This document shows positions 8,828 through 17,536 of a stretch of DNA of 64,000 nucleotides, piece after piece. A model generated the notes under the pieces. That model ran no database searches and was not told where the DNA came from. It saw only the letters and a list, made by a program, of their open reading frames with translations. The stretch lies in assembly GCF_002007645.1 (NCBI RefSeq), contig NZ_CP019791.1, forward strand, positions 868,001-932,000, read 5' to 3'. The stretch comes from Anaerohalosphaera lusitana (GTDB lineage: Bacteria; Planctomycetota; Phycisphaerae; Sedimentisphaerales; Anaerohalosphaeraceae). A program made the translations under genes and the position numbers. The stretch's first letter is position 1. Every line of letters starts with the position of its first letter.

Positions 8828-9943
8828 TCAATCAGATTTCGCTTCGCCGGCATCTTTCGGTTCAGGCTCCTCCGCAATAAGCTCCCGGATCGCCGGTATC
8901 AGCACATCCGCATGCCGTCTCATCCCCAGATCGTTCGGGTGGACCCCGTCAACCGTCCCGTCCCCATCATCGCCCAGCAGATCACGCCCAGGCAGAAAAT
9001 GCACGTTTTCAACCCTGTTATCGCCGGCTTTCTCCAGCTCCTCCAGCAGTGCCTCGGTCTTACCCGTCCGCAGCCCCCTGAAATTCGACTGCCCCACAAA
9101 CAGTATCGGCGTCTCGGCATGCTTGCTGCGTATCTTCCATATAAGGTTCCTCGCCCGTTCCTGGATCGTCTCGTCCTCCGCCCTCGTCAGGTTCCACAGA
9201 CAGTCCACCACATAAACCTGCGGATCAAGCTCCGCCAGCAGTTCTGCCACCTCAGGCTCCATCCTGCCGTTGCCGCTGAACCCCAGATTGATCAACGGAA
9301 CACCAAGCTCCCTCTCGATCATCGCCGCAAACGCCATCCCCGGCCGCGAAGCACACGCCCCCTGCGTTATCGACGTACCGTAATAAACGATCGGCTTAGC
9401 ATCGCTCACATCGGGCTGCTCGAACTTCGCCCCCTCCGGCACACCGATCTGCAAGGACTCGATACCATTATACAGCGGCAGATACAGCTTATACTCCCTC
9501 ATATTGCCTTTTTCAGCGTCCCAGATATTTACACTACCCGTACTGCTCTTCCCGGTGGGCCTGGCATTGCGCACGTACAACCACTTCCCGTCCGCATTCT
9601 TGACATAAAGATCCAGCCCCGAAACCCCCGTCGCCGGCATGTGGTGCATCGCAAGACTGCCGCTTGTAAGTGTCCATTTGAACGATATTTTCCTCGCATC
9701 CGTATTGAAATGTATCACCAGCCCCGCTGATTTCAGCGACCGATCCCATACCGGCTTCCGCACCTTCTCCTCAGCACGCTCAGGCAGCCGTGAGTAGGGC
9801 GTCGGCGTGTCCGACCAGCCCTTGCCGTCTATCCGAAGCTCGCTCCCGTCACGCCAGACCATCCCCCCGGCCTCCTCGGCAACAGCAACCCCCAAAACAG
9901 CAGTTACCAGACCGAACACAAAACACATTCTCAAAAATGACAT
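8828..9943 (-). CDS. Secreted SGNH/GDSL-family hydrolase with N-terminal beta domain
   Basis: 371 aa. Residues 1-22 look like a signal peptide (AVLGVAVAEEAGG). Residues ~28-180 form a beta-rich region of the kind found before SGNH domains. The hydrolase follows with all blocks: GTSITQG (S191), GFSGNG (G223), DCLWN (N251) and DGVHPND (D332, H335). Family knowledge suggests an esterase acting on acyl or acetyl groups, possibly of carbohydrates. The substrate cannot be read from the sequence. Confidence 0.82.
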   Translation of the reverse strand: MSFLRMCFVFGLVTAVLGVAVAEEAGGMVWRDGSELRIDGKGWSDTPTPYSRLPERAEEKVRKPVWDRSLKSAGLVIHFNTDARKISFKWTLTSGSLAMHHMPATGVSGLDLYVKNADGKWLYVRNARPTGKSSTGSVNIWDAEKGNMREYKLYLPLYNGIESLQIGVPEGAKFEQPDVSDAKPIVYYGTSITQGACASRPGMAFAAMIERELGVPLINLGFSGNGRMEPEVAELLAELDPQVYVVDCLWNLTRAEDETIQERARNLIWKIRSKHAETPILFVGQSNFRGLRTGKTEALLEELEKAGDNRVENVHFLPGRDLLGDDGDGTVDGVHPNDLGMRRHADVLIPAIRELIAEEPEPKDAGEAKSD

Positions 9944-10073
9944 AAGTTAAACCTTTATAAAATAACCACTTATCGAATTCTAACAAACTACCCGCTATCC
10001 ATTGAGATACTACGCGATTATAGACACTCACACTCGACAGGTCAACATCCAAAGCCGCAGCCTTGCTTCTGCC

Positions 10074-10113
10074 AAAAAAACGGGCCCGATCCCACCAAAG
10101 GAACCGGGCCCGG
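10074..10113 (-). terminator. Terminator after the repeat-rich lipoprotein gene
   Basis: Minus-strand hairpin CGGGCCCGGTTCC...GGGATCGGGCCCG followed by seven T, 20 bp after the stop at 10136. Confidence 0.88.
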
Positions 10114-10135
10114 CAAATCCCTATTCACGCCGTTA

Positions 10136-10963
10136 TTACTGTGTCACCTGACCCTCGACAGGCTCGGTCTCCTCAACCTCCGGGCTCACCTCCCGCTCCG
10201 GCTGCGTCAGTTGCAGTATCCTGTTGCGTGCATATTCCATGTTGTCAAAATAGCTGGACTCTTTCTCAACCGCATCGCGGTAAAGCGTCAACGCCTCCTT
10301 ACGGTCGTGCAGCCGATGATCCAGCAAAAACGCCGCCCGATATCGCACCGGATAAGGCGTATTCGGATCCCACTTGAACGCACGCTTGTAGTACGTCACA
10401 GCGATCTCGTAATTGTCGAAATGCTCATATATCCTGCCCGCGCGATACGCCGCATCATCGACCTTATCGCTTGTCGGATAACGACTTATGACAGCGTTGA
10501 ACTTCGCCAGCGCCTGCCTCAGCTTGCCCTCATCCGCCAGCACAGGCACAAACGCCGTACTGCGGTAAATGCTCAGCCCCTCGTTGTAAAGCTGATTCGC
10601 AGCCTCGATCTCGTTGACCGCCCGCTGACCGATATCAACCGTCTCCGCCGCCATAATATAGCTGTACCGCGGAACCTCGTTCAACGCATCGACCTCCTGC
10701 CTTGCCCAGCGAAGTTTTGTAGCATCGCCAGTTCTTTTATAGTAATCCGCCAGCGCCTGCAGCGACTTGCGATACGAGCTCCGCTGTGCCGCCATGTATT
10801 CCACCAGCTCAACCTCTTCCGCTGTCGGTGCCGCAAAGCTGATCCCCTCCTGCACGACCCTGCCGCTCGGCTCCTCGTAAAGCTCCTTTTGAACCTGCTC
10901 ACCGCAACCAGCCGCCATAACCACCAGCAAAATAAGCGTCAAACTGTAAATCGTCTTAGTCAT
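10136..10963 (-). CDS. Lipoprotein with tetratricopeptide-like repeats
   Basis: 275 aa. The N-terminus MTKTIYSLTLILLVVMAAGC is a lipoprotein signal with lipobox A-A-G-C. The body is helical, with TPR-like units such as ALAKFNAVISRYPTSDKVDDAAYRAGRIYEHFDNYEIAVTYYKRAF (about 165-215), reminiscent of YbgF/BamD-type periplasmic proteins. A role in envelope assembly is possible but not shown. It stands alone, with a terminator behind it and about 250 bp in front. Confidence 0.7.
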   Translation of the reverse strand: MTKTIYSLTLILLVVMAAGCGEQVQKELYEEPSGRVVQEGISFAAPTAEEVELVEYMAAQRSSYRKSLQALADYYKRTGDATKLRWARQEVDALNEVPRYSYIMAAETVDIGQRAVNEIEAANQLYNEGLSIYRSTAFVPVLADEGKLRQALAKFNAVISRYPTSDKVDDAAYRAGRIYEHFDNYEIAVTYYKRAFKWDPNTPYPVRYRAAFLLDHRLHDRKEALTLYRDAVEKESSYFDNMEYARNRILQLTQPEREVSPEVEETEPVEGQVTQ

Positions 10964-11217
10964 TCTAATCCCTTTCAGTCTCTAATTGCGGGCCGTAACC
11001 CGCTTATTTCCCCGAAATCGCCTCCGGTCGGCCCAAAAAACACACGTACCGTCCGCATCAGCCGATTTTCATATATTCCAAAAATACCATCTTACACCAC
11101 TATGTCAACAGCCCGCACGCCAAACACCGCAAAACCGCCCACATTAGAAGCTGTTTAGTACAATTTATCGTCAAACCGCGCCCAATATCATGAAAAGCTG
11201 CGCCCGATAGCCGGATT

Positions 11218-11955
11218 TTACCACTCCGCCTCAAAAAACGGACTTCCTGTCTTCTTGACCTTCGCCTTATCCCGCGCCTTGATAACCGACTCCGCAATCT
11301 CCATATCCGCCTGCTTCGTGATCTTCACGTTCGTCGAATCCGTCTCAACCACATGCACCGCCTCGCCCAGCGCCTCCACCAACTGCGCATCGTCACTTAT
11401 CGCCGCCTTATCCATCTCGTGCAGCTTCTCATATGCCCGCCTCAGCAGCCCCGCCTCGAACACCTGCGGCGTTTGCGCCTCATACAATCCTCGCCGATCC
11501 ACCGTCTCCACGATCTTGTCCCCCTCGACCCGCTTGATCGTCGCCACAACCGGACACGCCAGCATCGCCGCCCCCGTCTCGCCGGCCTTTTTGAATACGC
11601 CCGACACCCACTCGTCCTTCAGACAGCAACGCACCGAATCATGAACCGCCACCAGGTCAATATCTTCCCGCACCTCCTTCAGCGCATTCTCAACCGTCTC
11701 GAACCGCTCGGCCCCGCCATGTACGACCTGCACACCGCAAAAGCCCAGCGTCGCCCCGAAATTGATCTTGATCGACTCCTCATCCTCCGGCGATATCGCC
11801 AGTATGATCTGCTTGACCGCCTCATGATTGACGAAAAAATCCACGCTCCGCAGAAAAACCGCCCGCCCGCCGATCTTCACGAAAGGCTTCTTCGTCTTAC
11901 CCCCGAACCGCTTACCGGCCCCAGCCGCACAGATTATAACCGCCACATTCTTCAT
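11218..11955 (-). CDS. ispD: 2-C-methyl-D-erythritol 4-phosphate cytidylyltransferase
   Basis: Makes CDP-ME from MEP and CTP in isoprenoid synthesis. It is 245 aa. The nucleotide-binding start ICAAGAGKRFGGKTKKPFVKIGGRAV matches the family, as do VAVHDSVRC and the C-terminal TDSTNVKITKQADMEIAE, which corresponds to the usual (N/S)xKIT(T)xxDL segment. It stands alone, with a repeat cluster upstream. Confidence 0.92.
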   Translation of the reverse strand: MKNVAVIICAAGAGKRFGGKTKKPFVKIGGRAVFLRSVDFFVNHEAVKQIILAISPEDEESIKINFGATLGFCGVQVVHGGAERFETVENALKEVREDIDLVAVHDSVRCCLKDEWVSGVFKKAGETGAAMLACPVVATIKRVEGDKIVETVDRRGLYEAQTPQVFEAGLLRRAYEKLHEMDKAAISDDAQLVEALGEAVHVVETDSTNVKITKQADMEIAESVIKARDKAKVKKTGSPFFEAEW

Positions 11956-12180
11956 GCTGCAAATTCTCCATTTCGCCGCAGTTTACAAAATTCGCCAGCC
12001 CAAAACCCGAAAGGGCACCAAAACCCCAATCCAGGCCTCAAAAGGGCTTACAGAAACTACGCCTAAAGATATACGCACCCCGTGCATTTGTAAACCCCAA
12101 CTTCACCCCATCCACCCCAACAAACCCTTTTTATTCAAACACACCGCCAGTTCTCTACACCCAGCCCCAAACGACCGGTT

Positions 12181-12515
12181 CTGTCACTGCGAGGAGCGAA
12201 GCGACGTGGCAGTCTCAACCGCACAATAAAACTAGCTCGTTCTCCAACCGCACAACCCGACGTCTGTCATCCGCCGCAGGCGGACTCAGAGAATATTGCG
12301 GGAGCGGATGTACGCACCCCTTTGTCACCCCGGCCTCCGAGCCGGGGCCCAGAGAACAAGGCGGGAGCGCATGCATGCTCTCCACAGCATCCAGCTAACG
12401 CGCCCAGCAATACAACCATGGCGCCAAAACGCGAGCGGCACCTAAGCCTGTCATCCGCCTCACGCGGACCAAGCATGAAATAGCCGTCGCGAAGCGACTC
12501 CTTGCGAGTCCCCAC
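12181..12515 (-). repeat. Composite dispersed repeat cluster (types A, B, C)
   Basis: In minus orientation, between the zinc-ribbon gene and ispD. Reading the plus strand it has type A (GTCACTGCGAGGAGCGAAGC...), then type B (TGTCATCCGCCGCAGGCGGA followed by CTCAGAGAA), an inverted CACCCCGGCCTCCGAGCCGG unit, a CATGCATGC / CAACCATGGCGCC segment, and type C (ATAGCCGTCGCGAAGCGACT). The same modules recur in the same order in other clusters. No gene was seen in the 600 bp between ispD and 12556. Confidence 0.85.
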
Positions 12516-12555
12516 GTATCGCCATCGCCATCAACGCCTCGCCTGCCGTCCGCCC

Positions 12556-12966
12556 CTACCGCACCGGCGCCAGCACCCCCAGCACGATCAGTGCCCCGCA
12601 CATCAGCACGAACGCCGCCCCCAGCGCAATCCCCATCCACGCCGCCGTCTTACCCGACAGCACCTGCTTGTTCGCCTCCGTAACCTTCACACCAGCAGCA
12701 CTGACCACTACCCCAAGCACCGCCGCAGCCATCGCGCACCAGAACCACGCAACGTCAATGAAAAGCATCACGAACGCCCCCAGCCCAAGCAAGAACCCCA
12801 CAACAGCAACCGCCGAAACCCGCCGCCGGTCCCCCATCCCCGCCTCTGCATGCTCAGGCGGTATCGGCTCCGCAGCATCACTGAACGTATCATGCTCCAG
12901 CTCTATCCCGCACCGAGAACAAAAATTATCGTTCCCCGTCTCAGCCCCGCACTTATGACATCTCAT
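12556..12966 (-). CDS. Zinc-ribbon small membrane protein
   Basis: 136 aa. The N-terminus has MRCHKCGAETGNDNFCSRCG, a CxxC...CxxC zinc ribbon of the zinc_ribbon_2 type. Three hydrophobic stretches follow: ~52-72, ~74-92 and ~112-133. The layout resembles DUF4190-type proteins. The function is unknown. It lies 24 bp after the M20 peptidase gene, at the end of the GNAT-M20 group. Confidence 0.65.
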   Translation of the reverse strand: MRCHKCGAETGNDNFCSRCGIELEHDTFSDAAEPIPPEHAEAGMGDRRRVSAVAVVGFLLGLGAFVMLFIDVAWFWCAMAAAVLGVVVSAAGVKVTEANKQVLSGKTAAWMGIALGAAFVLMCGALIVLGVLAPVR

Positions 12967-12990
12967 GATGTTCCTCCAGCAAAAATTATC

Positions 12991-14094
12991 TCACAGCCTC
13001 TCCAGCACCCCGCCATATATTCTAGCAGCTTTCTCCACCTGCTCAAACGAAATACTCTCATCCCGCGTATGCGCCTTCTCCAACTGCCCCGGCCCGATTA
13101 TCACCGTCTCGCACTGAGCCTCACACAGCAGATTCGCATCCGAATGACTCTTGAACGCCCCCGGATGCCATTCCATCCCCTCGCCCGCATACGCCTTCTC
13201 CAGCACCTCCGGCACAAGCCCCGCACCGCTCGCTCGCGACCCCTTCGCCAGCAGCGGAAAATCGATCTCATAATCCGTCACCGATCCGCCCGTCAGACTC
13301 TCCCGCACGATCTTCTCCAGCTCACTCGCGAACTGCTTAGGATTCGCGGCAGGGGGGATATGCAGATCGACCCACGCCTCGCAGCTCCCCGGCACAGCAA
13401 ACCCGGCCTCGCTGCTGTGAATGTCCCGTATATTGAGGATCGCCTCCGGATGCTCCGCCTCGATGATCCCGCCAAGCCTCAGCAGCATCCGCAGCGTACT
13501 GAATATCGCGTTATACTCTCTGCCCGCCGTCGCCGCATGCCTCCGCGTCCCGAATACCCGCACCAGCATCTCCATATACCCGTAATGCGCCAGGCACGGC
13601 ACAAGATTCGTCGGCTCCCCGATGATCGCCCACGGAAACGACCTCGCCTCCAGCAGCGCCGCCGTCCCGTCGCTCGTCTCTTCCTCACCCACCACCAGGA
13701 ACAGCCCAGCCCGCTCAGGCTTCATCCCCGCCTCGACCGCCGCCACGAACGCCTCCACCATCGCCGCGCACCCGCCTTTCATATCCGCCGTCCCCAGCCC
13801 GTATATCAGCCCGTCCTCCTCGTCAAACTCATAGTTCTCGATATCATACGCGGGCACCGTATCGATATGCCCTATGAACGCGATCTCAGGACGCTTGTCC
13901 GAAAACACAACCTCCACGTTCCGCCTGCCCTCGCTCACCTCCCGCAGCGTCACCGGCAGACCCTTGTCCAGCAGATACCCCGCCAGGTACTCCCCGATCT
14001 CACCCTCCTTGCCGGACGGACTGTAAATATCCACCATATCCCGCATCAGCTCTTTGAGCCGATCCGCCTGTATCTGCACCTTGCCTTCACTCAT
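12991..14094 (-). CDS. M20-family metallopeptidase (ArgE/DapE-like)
   Basis: 367 aa. The di-zinc site is complete: FIGHIDTVPAYD (H76, D78), GTADMKGG (D104), GEEETSDG (E137 general base, E138), IIGEP (E160) and a late KSHSD. The dimerisation domain sits between. This family removes acyl groups from amino acids or cleaves N-succinyl or other amides. The start shares one base with the GNAT stop (TGATG). Pairing with an acetyltransferase would suit N-acyl amino acid metabolism such as arginine or lysine synthesis, but that is inference. Confidence 0.85.
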   Translation of the reverse strand: MSEGKVQIQADRLKELMRDMVDIYSPSGKEGEIGEYLAGYLLDKGLPVTLREVSEGRRNVEVVFSDKRPEIAFIGHIDTVPAYDIENYEFDEEDGLIYGLGTADMKGGCAAMVEAFVAAVEAGMKPERAGLFLVVGEEETSDGTAALLEARSFPWAIIGEPTNLVPCLAHYGYMEMLVRVFGTRRHAATAGREYNAIFSTLRMLLRLGGIIEAEHPEAILNIRDIHSSEAGFAVPGSCEAWVDLHIPPAANPKQFASELEKIVRESLTGGSVTDYEIDFPLLAKGSRASGAGLVPEVLEKAYAGEGMEWHPGAFKSHSDANLLCEAQCETVIIGPGQLEKAHTRDESISFEQVEKAARIYGGVLERL

Positions 14095-14588
14095 CAGGAC
14101 TTCTCACTCTCAAGATTTAACGTCATGTACACATGGTCCACCGGATTGACGAACCCCTTCTGCTCGAAAAACCCGATCGCCTTCTCATTGTCCGCCTGCG
14201 TATCCACAAGCAGTATCCGTACCCCCGCATCCTCCATCAGCTTGCGAAACTCATCGAACAACTGACTCGCGATCCCCTGCCTCGCATACGCCGGGTCCAC
14301 CCCAAGCCATATCAGGTGCCCATAGTTCCACGCCGTCCGCGTCTTCTCGATCGTCGTCCCCATCGCAAACCCAACAACGCGCCCGTCCGACTCCGCCACC
14401 AGCATATAATCGCTGTCCACGTTGAACAGATGCGTAACCTCATACTCATCCCACGTGCGATAAAGATTCGAATAATCCTGCGCCGTAAACAGCTTCTCCC
14501 CCAGGTAAAATATCGGCGCCAGATCGTCAATGATCGCCCTGCGTATCCGGATCTCCGCCCGCCCGTCTTCATTAGTCAACTGCGTCAT
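14094..14588 (-). CDS. GNAT-family N-acetyltransferase
   Basis: 164 aa from the ATG at 14588. An upstream TTG at 14603 is also in frame. The acetyl-CoA binding motif A is VDPAYARQGIASQLFDEF, followed by ADNEKAIGFFEQKGF, typical of the C-terminal half of the GNAT fold. The substrate is not predictable. It is translationally coupled to the M20 peptidase gene by a TGATG overlap. Confidence 0.85.
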   Translation of the reverse strand: MTQLTNEDGRAEIRIRRAIIDDLAPIFYLGEKLFTAQDYSNLYRTWDEYEVTHLFNVDSDYMLVAESDGRVVGFAMGTTIEKTRTAWNYGHLIWLGVDPAYARQGIASQLFDEFRKLMEDAGVRILLVDTQADNEKAIGFFEQKGFVNPVDHVYMTLNLESEKS

Positions 14589-14720
14589 CCCTGCTGTCCC
14601 CAAAACATATTATTAGCACCAAAACCGGCCCGGCCCAAAACCGGACCCACCAAAGCAAAATAAAAACTAACACGCCGCCCCCAACCTGTCAACCAAAACG
14701 AAAATACACTTACCCCACTG

Positions 14721-14982
14721 CCATTGCAAGGAGTCAAAGGCGACACGGCAGTCTTAACCGTACAATTAAGCTAGCTCGTCCCCAAACCGCATCGACCCGA
14801 CGCCTGTCATCCGCCGCAGGCGGACCCAGAGAACACAACGAGCACGCATGCACGTCCAAAACAGCATCCGCCAGACGCGCCCAGCAAAACAACCATGGCG
14901 CCTAAGCCGCGAGCCCCCAGTATTGTCACTGCGAGGAGCAAAGCGACGTGGCAGTCTCAACCGTACAATAAAGCTGGCTCGA
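14721..14982 (-). repeat. Composite dispersed repeat cluster
   Basis: In minus orientation, between the corrinoid adenosyltransferase gene and the GNAT gene. It has type A at about 14721-14770, type B at about 14807-14840, the CGCATGCACGTCC / CAACCATGGCGCC segment at 14845-14900, and a second type A at 14925-14965. The 415 bp between the two genes hold nothing else that I recognise. Confidence 0.85.
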
Positions 14983-15018
14983 CTTCCGCCAGCAGAACGT
15001 GCCATCAAACCGCGCCGC

Positions 15019-15564
15019 CTAAAACTCGATCCCCTTACGCGCCCCCACTCCCCGCTCGAACGGATGCTTCACCTCCCGCATCTCCGTCACCAGGTCCGCC
15101 GCGCTAATAAGCTCCTCGCTCGCACCTCGCCCCGTCATCACGATCTCCACACCATCCGCCCGCCGCTCGACAACCTCCTTCACCGCCGCAAACTCCGCCA
15201 GCCCGCTGTTCACACAGAACACGATCTCATCCAGCACGATCACCTCGTACGCCTTCTCCGCAGCCAGCCGCCCGACCTCCGCCAGCACCGCACCGACCTC
15301 CTCGCGCACCTCCGCCACCGCCGCCGCATCATCCAGCGACCGCCGCATATCCCAGCAATGCTCCAGCACCCGCACCTCGATCCCAAGCTTCTCCGCCGAC
15401 TTCCGCTCACCCAGCACCAGCGAGTCCGGCTTCAAAAACTGATAGATCAGCACCCGGTTCCCGTGCCCAGCCGCCCGCACCGCAAGCCCAAACGCCGCCG
15501 TCGTCTTACCCTTGCCCGCCCCCGTATATATCTGTACCAGTCCTTTCTCGATCATGCCCCCCAT
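15019..15564 (-). CDS. cobO: Cob(I)yrinic acid a,c-diamide adenosyltransferase (CobO/BtuR type)
   Basis: Transfers the adenosyl group of ATP to cob(I)alamin or precursors, for B12 synthesis or salvage. About 181 aa. The P-loop GAGKGKTT lies in VQIYTGAGKGKTTAAFGLAVRAAGHGNRVLIYQFLK, with a Walker B-like VIVLDEI and MTGRGASEELISAADLVTEM, all typical of BtuR/CobO. Alternative starts lie at 15582 and 15555. No cobalamin riboswitch was recognised upstream. Confidence 0.92.
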   Translation of the reverse strand: MGGMIEKGLVQIYTGAGKGKTTAAFGLAVRAAGHGNRVLIYQFLKPDSLVLGERKSAEKLGIEVRVLEHCWDMRRSLDDAAAVAEVREEVGAVLAEVGRLAAEKAYEVIVLDEIVFCVNSGLAEFAAVKEVVERRADGVEIVMTGRGASEELISAADLVTEMREVKHPFERGVGARKGIEF

Positions 15565-15632
15565 AATAGCCGCCCGCCGCACAACCGCAAACCAAAAATT
15601 CGAACGACAGCCTAGCCGCGATCATCCAACAT

Positions 15633-15914
15633 TGTCACTGCGAGGAGCCGAAGGCGACGCGGCAGTCTCAACCCCACAATAAAGCTGGCTCGTCCCCAAA
15701 CCGCACAACCCGACGCCTGTCATCCGCCGCACGCGGACCCAGAGAATGTTGCGGGAGCGGATGTACGCCCCCCCCTTTGTCACCCCGGCCTCAGAGCCGG
15801 GGCCCAGAGAACACAACGAGCACGCATGCAGCCAACAAAAAAGCGCGAGCGGCGACTCAGGTTGTCATCCGCCTCAGGCGGACCCAGCATAAAATAGCCG
15901 TCGAGAAGCGACTC
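15633..15914 (-). repeat. Composite dispersed repeat cluster
   Basis: In minus orientation, between the PilZ gene and cobO. Types A, B, the CACCCCGGCCTCAGAGCCGG unit and type C occur in the same order as at 12.2 kb. It is followed at 15934-15966 by a different repeat (CTTCGTGCTCTTCGTGCCTT...) which recurs at 21913. Confidence 0.85.
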
Positions 15915-15933
15915 AATATTTTATCCTAAACCT

Positions 15934-15966
15934 TCCTTCGTGCTCTTCGTGCCTTTGTGGTGAAAT
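15934..15966. repeat. Short repeat, CTTCGTG type, copy 1
   Basis: Three near-tandem CTTCGTG units followed by GGTGAAA. A near-identical copy is at 21913-21944. Confidence 0.7.
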
Positions 15967-16017
15967 AGCCGCGAGCCCCCACGCCCCCCAAAACACCATC
16001 CCCGCAGCGCGCAAAAA

Positions 16018-16048
16018 AAACGGCATGGCCCTCATCTCGACCATGCCT
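16018..16048 (-). terminator. Terminator downstream of the PilZ gene
   Basis: Minus-strand hairpin GGCATGGTCGAGATGAGGGC...CATGCC followed by GTTTTTTTT, about 95 bp after the PilZ stop. Confidence 0.8.
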
Positions 16049-16141
16049 CACCCAACACTCAACTAATGCGCCAGTCGCTTTCTCCTCAGCTCCCAAATAA
16101 AGAACCCTCCTGCGACGGCGCTCGCTCCTCCGAAGCAGCTT

Positions 16142-16525
16142 CTATATCGTCTCCAACTCCTCATCGAGCAGGCCGTCCTTCGGTGCATCTGCCGGATTGA
16201 ACGGCAGCGGTTCCGCAAACTGCATCGCAACCTTGCGAACGAATGGCGAAAGCTCTTCCACCCGGCAAACGCTGCCTTCGCGTACAAAGCTTTCCAGGTC
16301 GAACGGATCGCTCGCATCACACGTCGGCACTGAAAACCGCGTCGTCACCTTATCGCCGTCCTTCGGACAACGATCGGCATAACACGTAAACGCCGCACCC
16401 TGACTCGATACGTCCACCATCTGACCCTGCGCCAGCATATCGCTCAAAGTTTCCGCATACCATACCGGCCAACTGTAACGCAGACGAGCTTCCCTTCTCT
16501 GTTCGTTTGTTTCAACCTGATTCAT
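16142..16525 (-). CDS. PilZ-domain protein
   Basis: 127 aa from the ATG at 16525, which has GGAG 10 nt upstream. ATG 16540 is also possible. The c-di-GMP binding signature is present: an Arg-rich RREARLRYSWPVWY followed by DVSSQGAAF, corresponding to RxxxR and (D/N)xSxxG. The later VAMQFAEPLP strand also fits PilZ. It is a single-domain protein, so it is probably a c-di-GMP effector whose partner is not evident here. It ends next to a terminator, and the CRISPR array begins about 250 bp upstream of its start. Confidence 0.78.
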   Translation of the reverse strand: MNQVETNEQRREARLRYSWPVWYAETLSDMLAQGQMVDVSSQGAAFTCYADRCPKDGDKVTTRFSVPTCDASDPFDLESFVREGSVCRVEELSPFVRKVAMQFAEPLPFNPADAPKDGLLDEELETI

Positions 16526-16772
16526 TTTTCTTATCTCCATATTAGAACCTGTTTACGTGCCCCTCGCATCGGCGTTCCCAACCCCAAGCTTCACCACAAA
16601 TTCTCCCCCAAAAGCGCAAACCAACCCCAAAAACCTCAAAAACAGCAACGAAACCCCGCAAAACACCCCCCAGCCCAAAAATTACAGGACCTAAACCCCC
16701 GCAAAACCAGACTCCCCAACCAACCCCAAAACCCAACAGTCCGATAACCCCCCCCATAGCATTACCCGAAAA

Positions 16773-17138
16773 GTTGTGATTTGACAGCAGGCCGGGATTG
16801 ATTACACTTCGGACGGCGAGGTTAGCGACTGGATTGACGTTGTGATTTGACAGCAGGCCGGGATTGATTACACTCAAGATCCTACCACTGACACCGACCC
16901 ACCAGTTGTGATTTGACAGCAGGCCGGGATTGATTACACTATACTTTCCGCTGCCGCTTCTCGCATTTCCGTTGTGATTTGACAGCAGGCCGGGATTGAT
17001 TACACTAAGTTGGTTGAACTTTTCATCTTCACTAGCGTTGTGATTTGACAGCAGGCCGGGATTGATTACACTCCGTCCAGCGACACACTCTCCAGTGCCG
17101 AAGTTGTGATTTGACAGCAGGCCGGGATTGATTACACT
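16773..17138 (+). CRISPR. Type II-C CRISPR array: 6 repeats, 5 spacers
   Basis: Six identical 36-bp repeats begin at 16773, 16839, 16905, 16971, 17037 and 17103. They are separated by five unique 30-bp spacers (16809-16838, 16875-16904, 16941-16970, 17007-17036, 17073-17102). The repeat starts GTTGTGATTTGACAGC and ends GATTGATTACACT. The crRNA-sense strand is plus, because the tracrRNA anti-repeat at 21625 is complementary to that strand. No degenerate end repeat is visible, so the leader end cannot be fixed from repeat decay. Confidence 0.98.
16781..16808 (+). promoter_or_regulatory. Promoter contained in each CRISPR repeat (first copy)
   Basis: Repeat bases 9-14 are TTGACA and bases 31-36 are TACACT, 16 bp apart. 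Each repeat therefore carries a -35/-10 pair pointing into the next spacer. A start ~7 nt downstream of the -10 would give a 24-nt guide from each 30-bp spacer. The same element recurs in all six repeats. Confidence 0.7.
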
Positions 17139-17185
17139 AGCTAATCCGTAAATCGCTGTCAGACATGACCTTACGGCCGCCCAGC

Positions 17186-17536
17186 TCAAAATAATTCGAG
17201 CTGTTTGGGCGCGGCCGGGGTTGGTTTGCGCTTTTTACCCCAGAAAATTTCCATCCGTCCGTACTGCTTATCCGTGATCTGAAGCAGCCGAACCTCACCC
17301 TCGGGCGGCAAAAAACCTTTGACTCTCTTGTAATGTACCTGGGCATTTTCCTCACTCGCACAGTGCCGAACATACACAGAATATTGTACCATGGCGAACC
17401 CGTCCTTCATAAGCCTTTTCCGGAAAATAGTATAATCTTTCCGCGCCCTCTTGGTATCCGTCGGCAAATCAAACATCGCAAAAAGCCACACTGCTCTGTA
17501 CCCGCTTAAATTTCGATTTTCGGTAGTTCCAGACAT
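17186..17536 (-). CDS. cas2: CRISPR-associated endonuclease Cas2
   Basis: 116 aa. Forms the Cas1-Cas2 spacer integration complex. The ferredoxin-like fold opens with AVWLFAMFDLPTDTKRARKDY, with D23 at the usual metal-binding place, followed by FRKRLMKDGFAMVQYSVYVRHC. The ATG at 17536 has GGAGAAGGG upstream and overlaps the cas1 3' end by 31 nt. The stop lies about 50 bp from the last CRISPR repeat. Confidence 0.96.
   Translation of the reverse strand: MSGTTENRNLSGYRAVWLFAMFDLPTDTKRARKDYTIFRKRLMKDGFAMVQYSVYVRHCASEENAQVHYKRVKGFLPPEGEVRLLQITDKQYGRMEIFWGKKRKPTPAAPKQLELF

Noticed and set aside
7907-9730. 607-codon plus-strand frame over tilS and the SGNH hydrolase
   Set aside because: Arg/Pro/His-rich antisense shadow. 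Both sense genes have full catalytic motifs.
12502-14265. 587-codon plus-strand frame over the zinc-ribbon, M20 and GNAT genes
   Set aside because: Antisense shadow, as above. It spans three well-supported genes.
16063-16320. Minus-strand frame ending AVAGGFFIWELRRKRLAH, resembling a PEP-CTERM sorting tail
   Set aside because: It overlaps the PilZ gene out of frame, is Arg-rich upstream, and has no signal peptide. The tail resemblance is probably chance.
16542-17189. Minus-strand open frame of 215 codons across the CRISPR array, with SVINPGLLSNHN repeated
   Set aside because: It is simply the translation of the reverse complement of the CRISPR repeats. There is no ribosome site or family match.
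17160-17220. Inverted repeat CGCCCAGCTC / GAGCTGTTTGGGCG near the cas2 end as a cas operon terminator
   Set aside because: It lies partly inside the cas2 coding sequence, has a bulge and is not followed by a T-run, so a terminator role is not supported.
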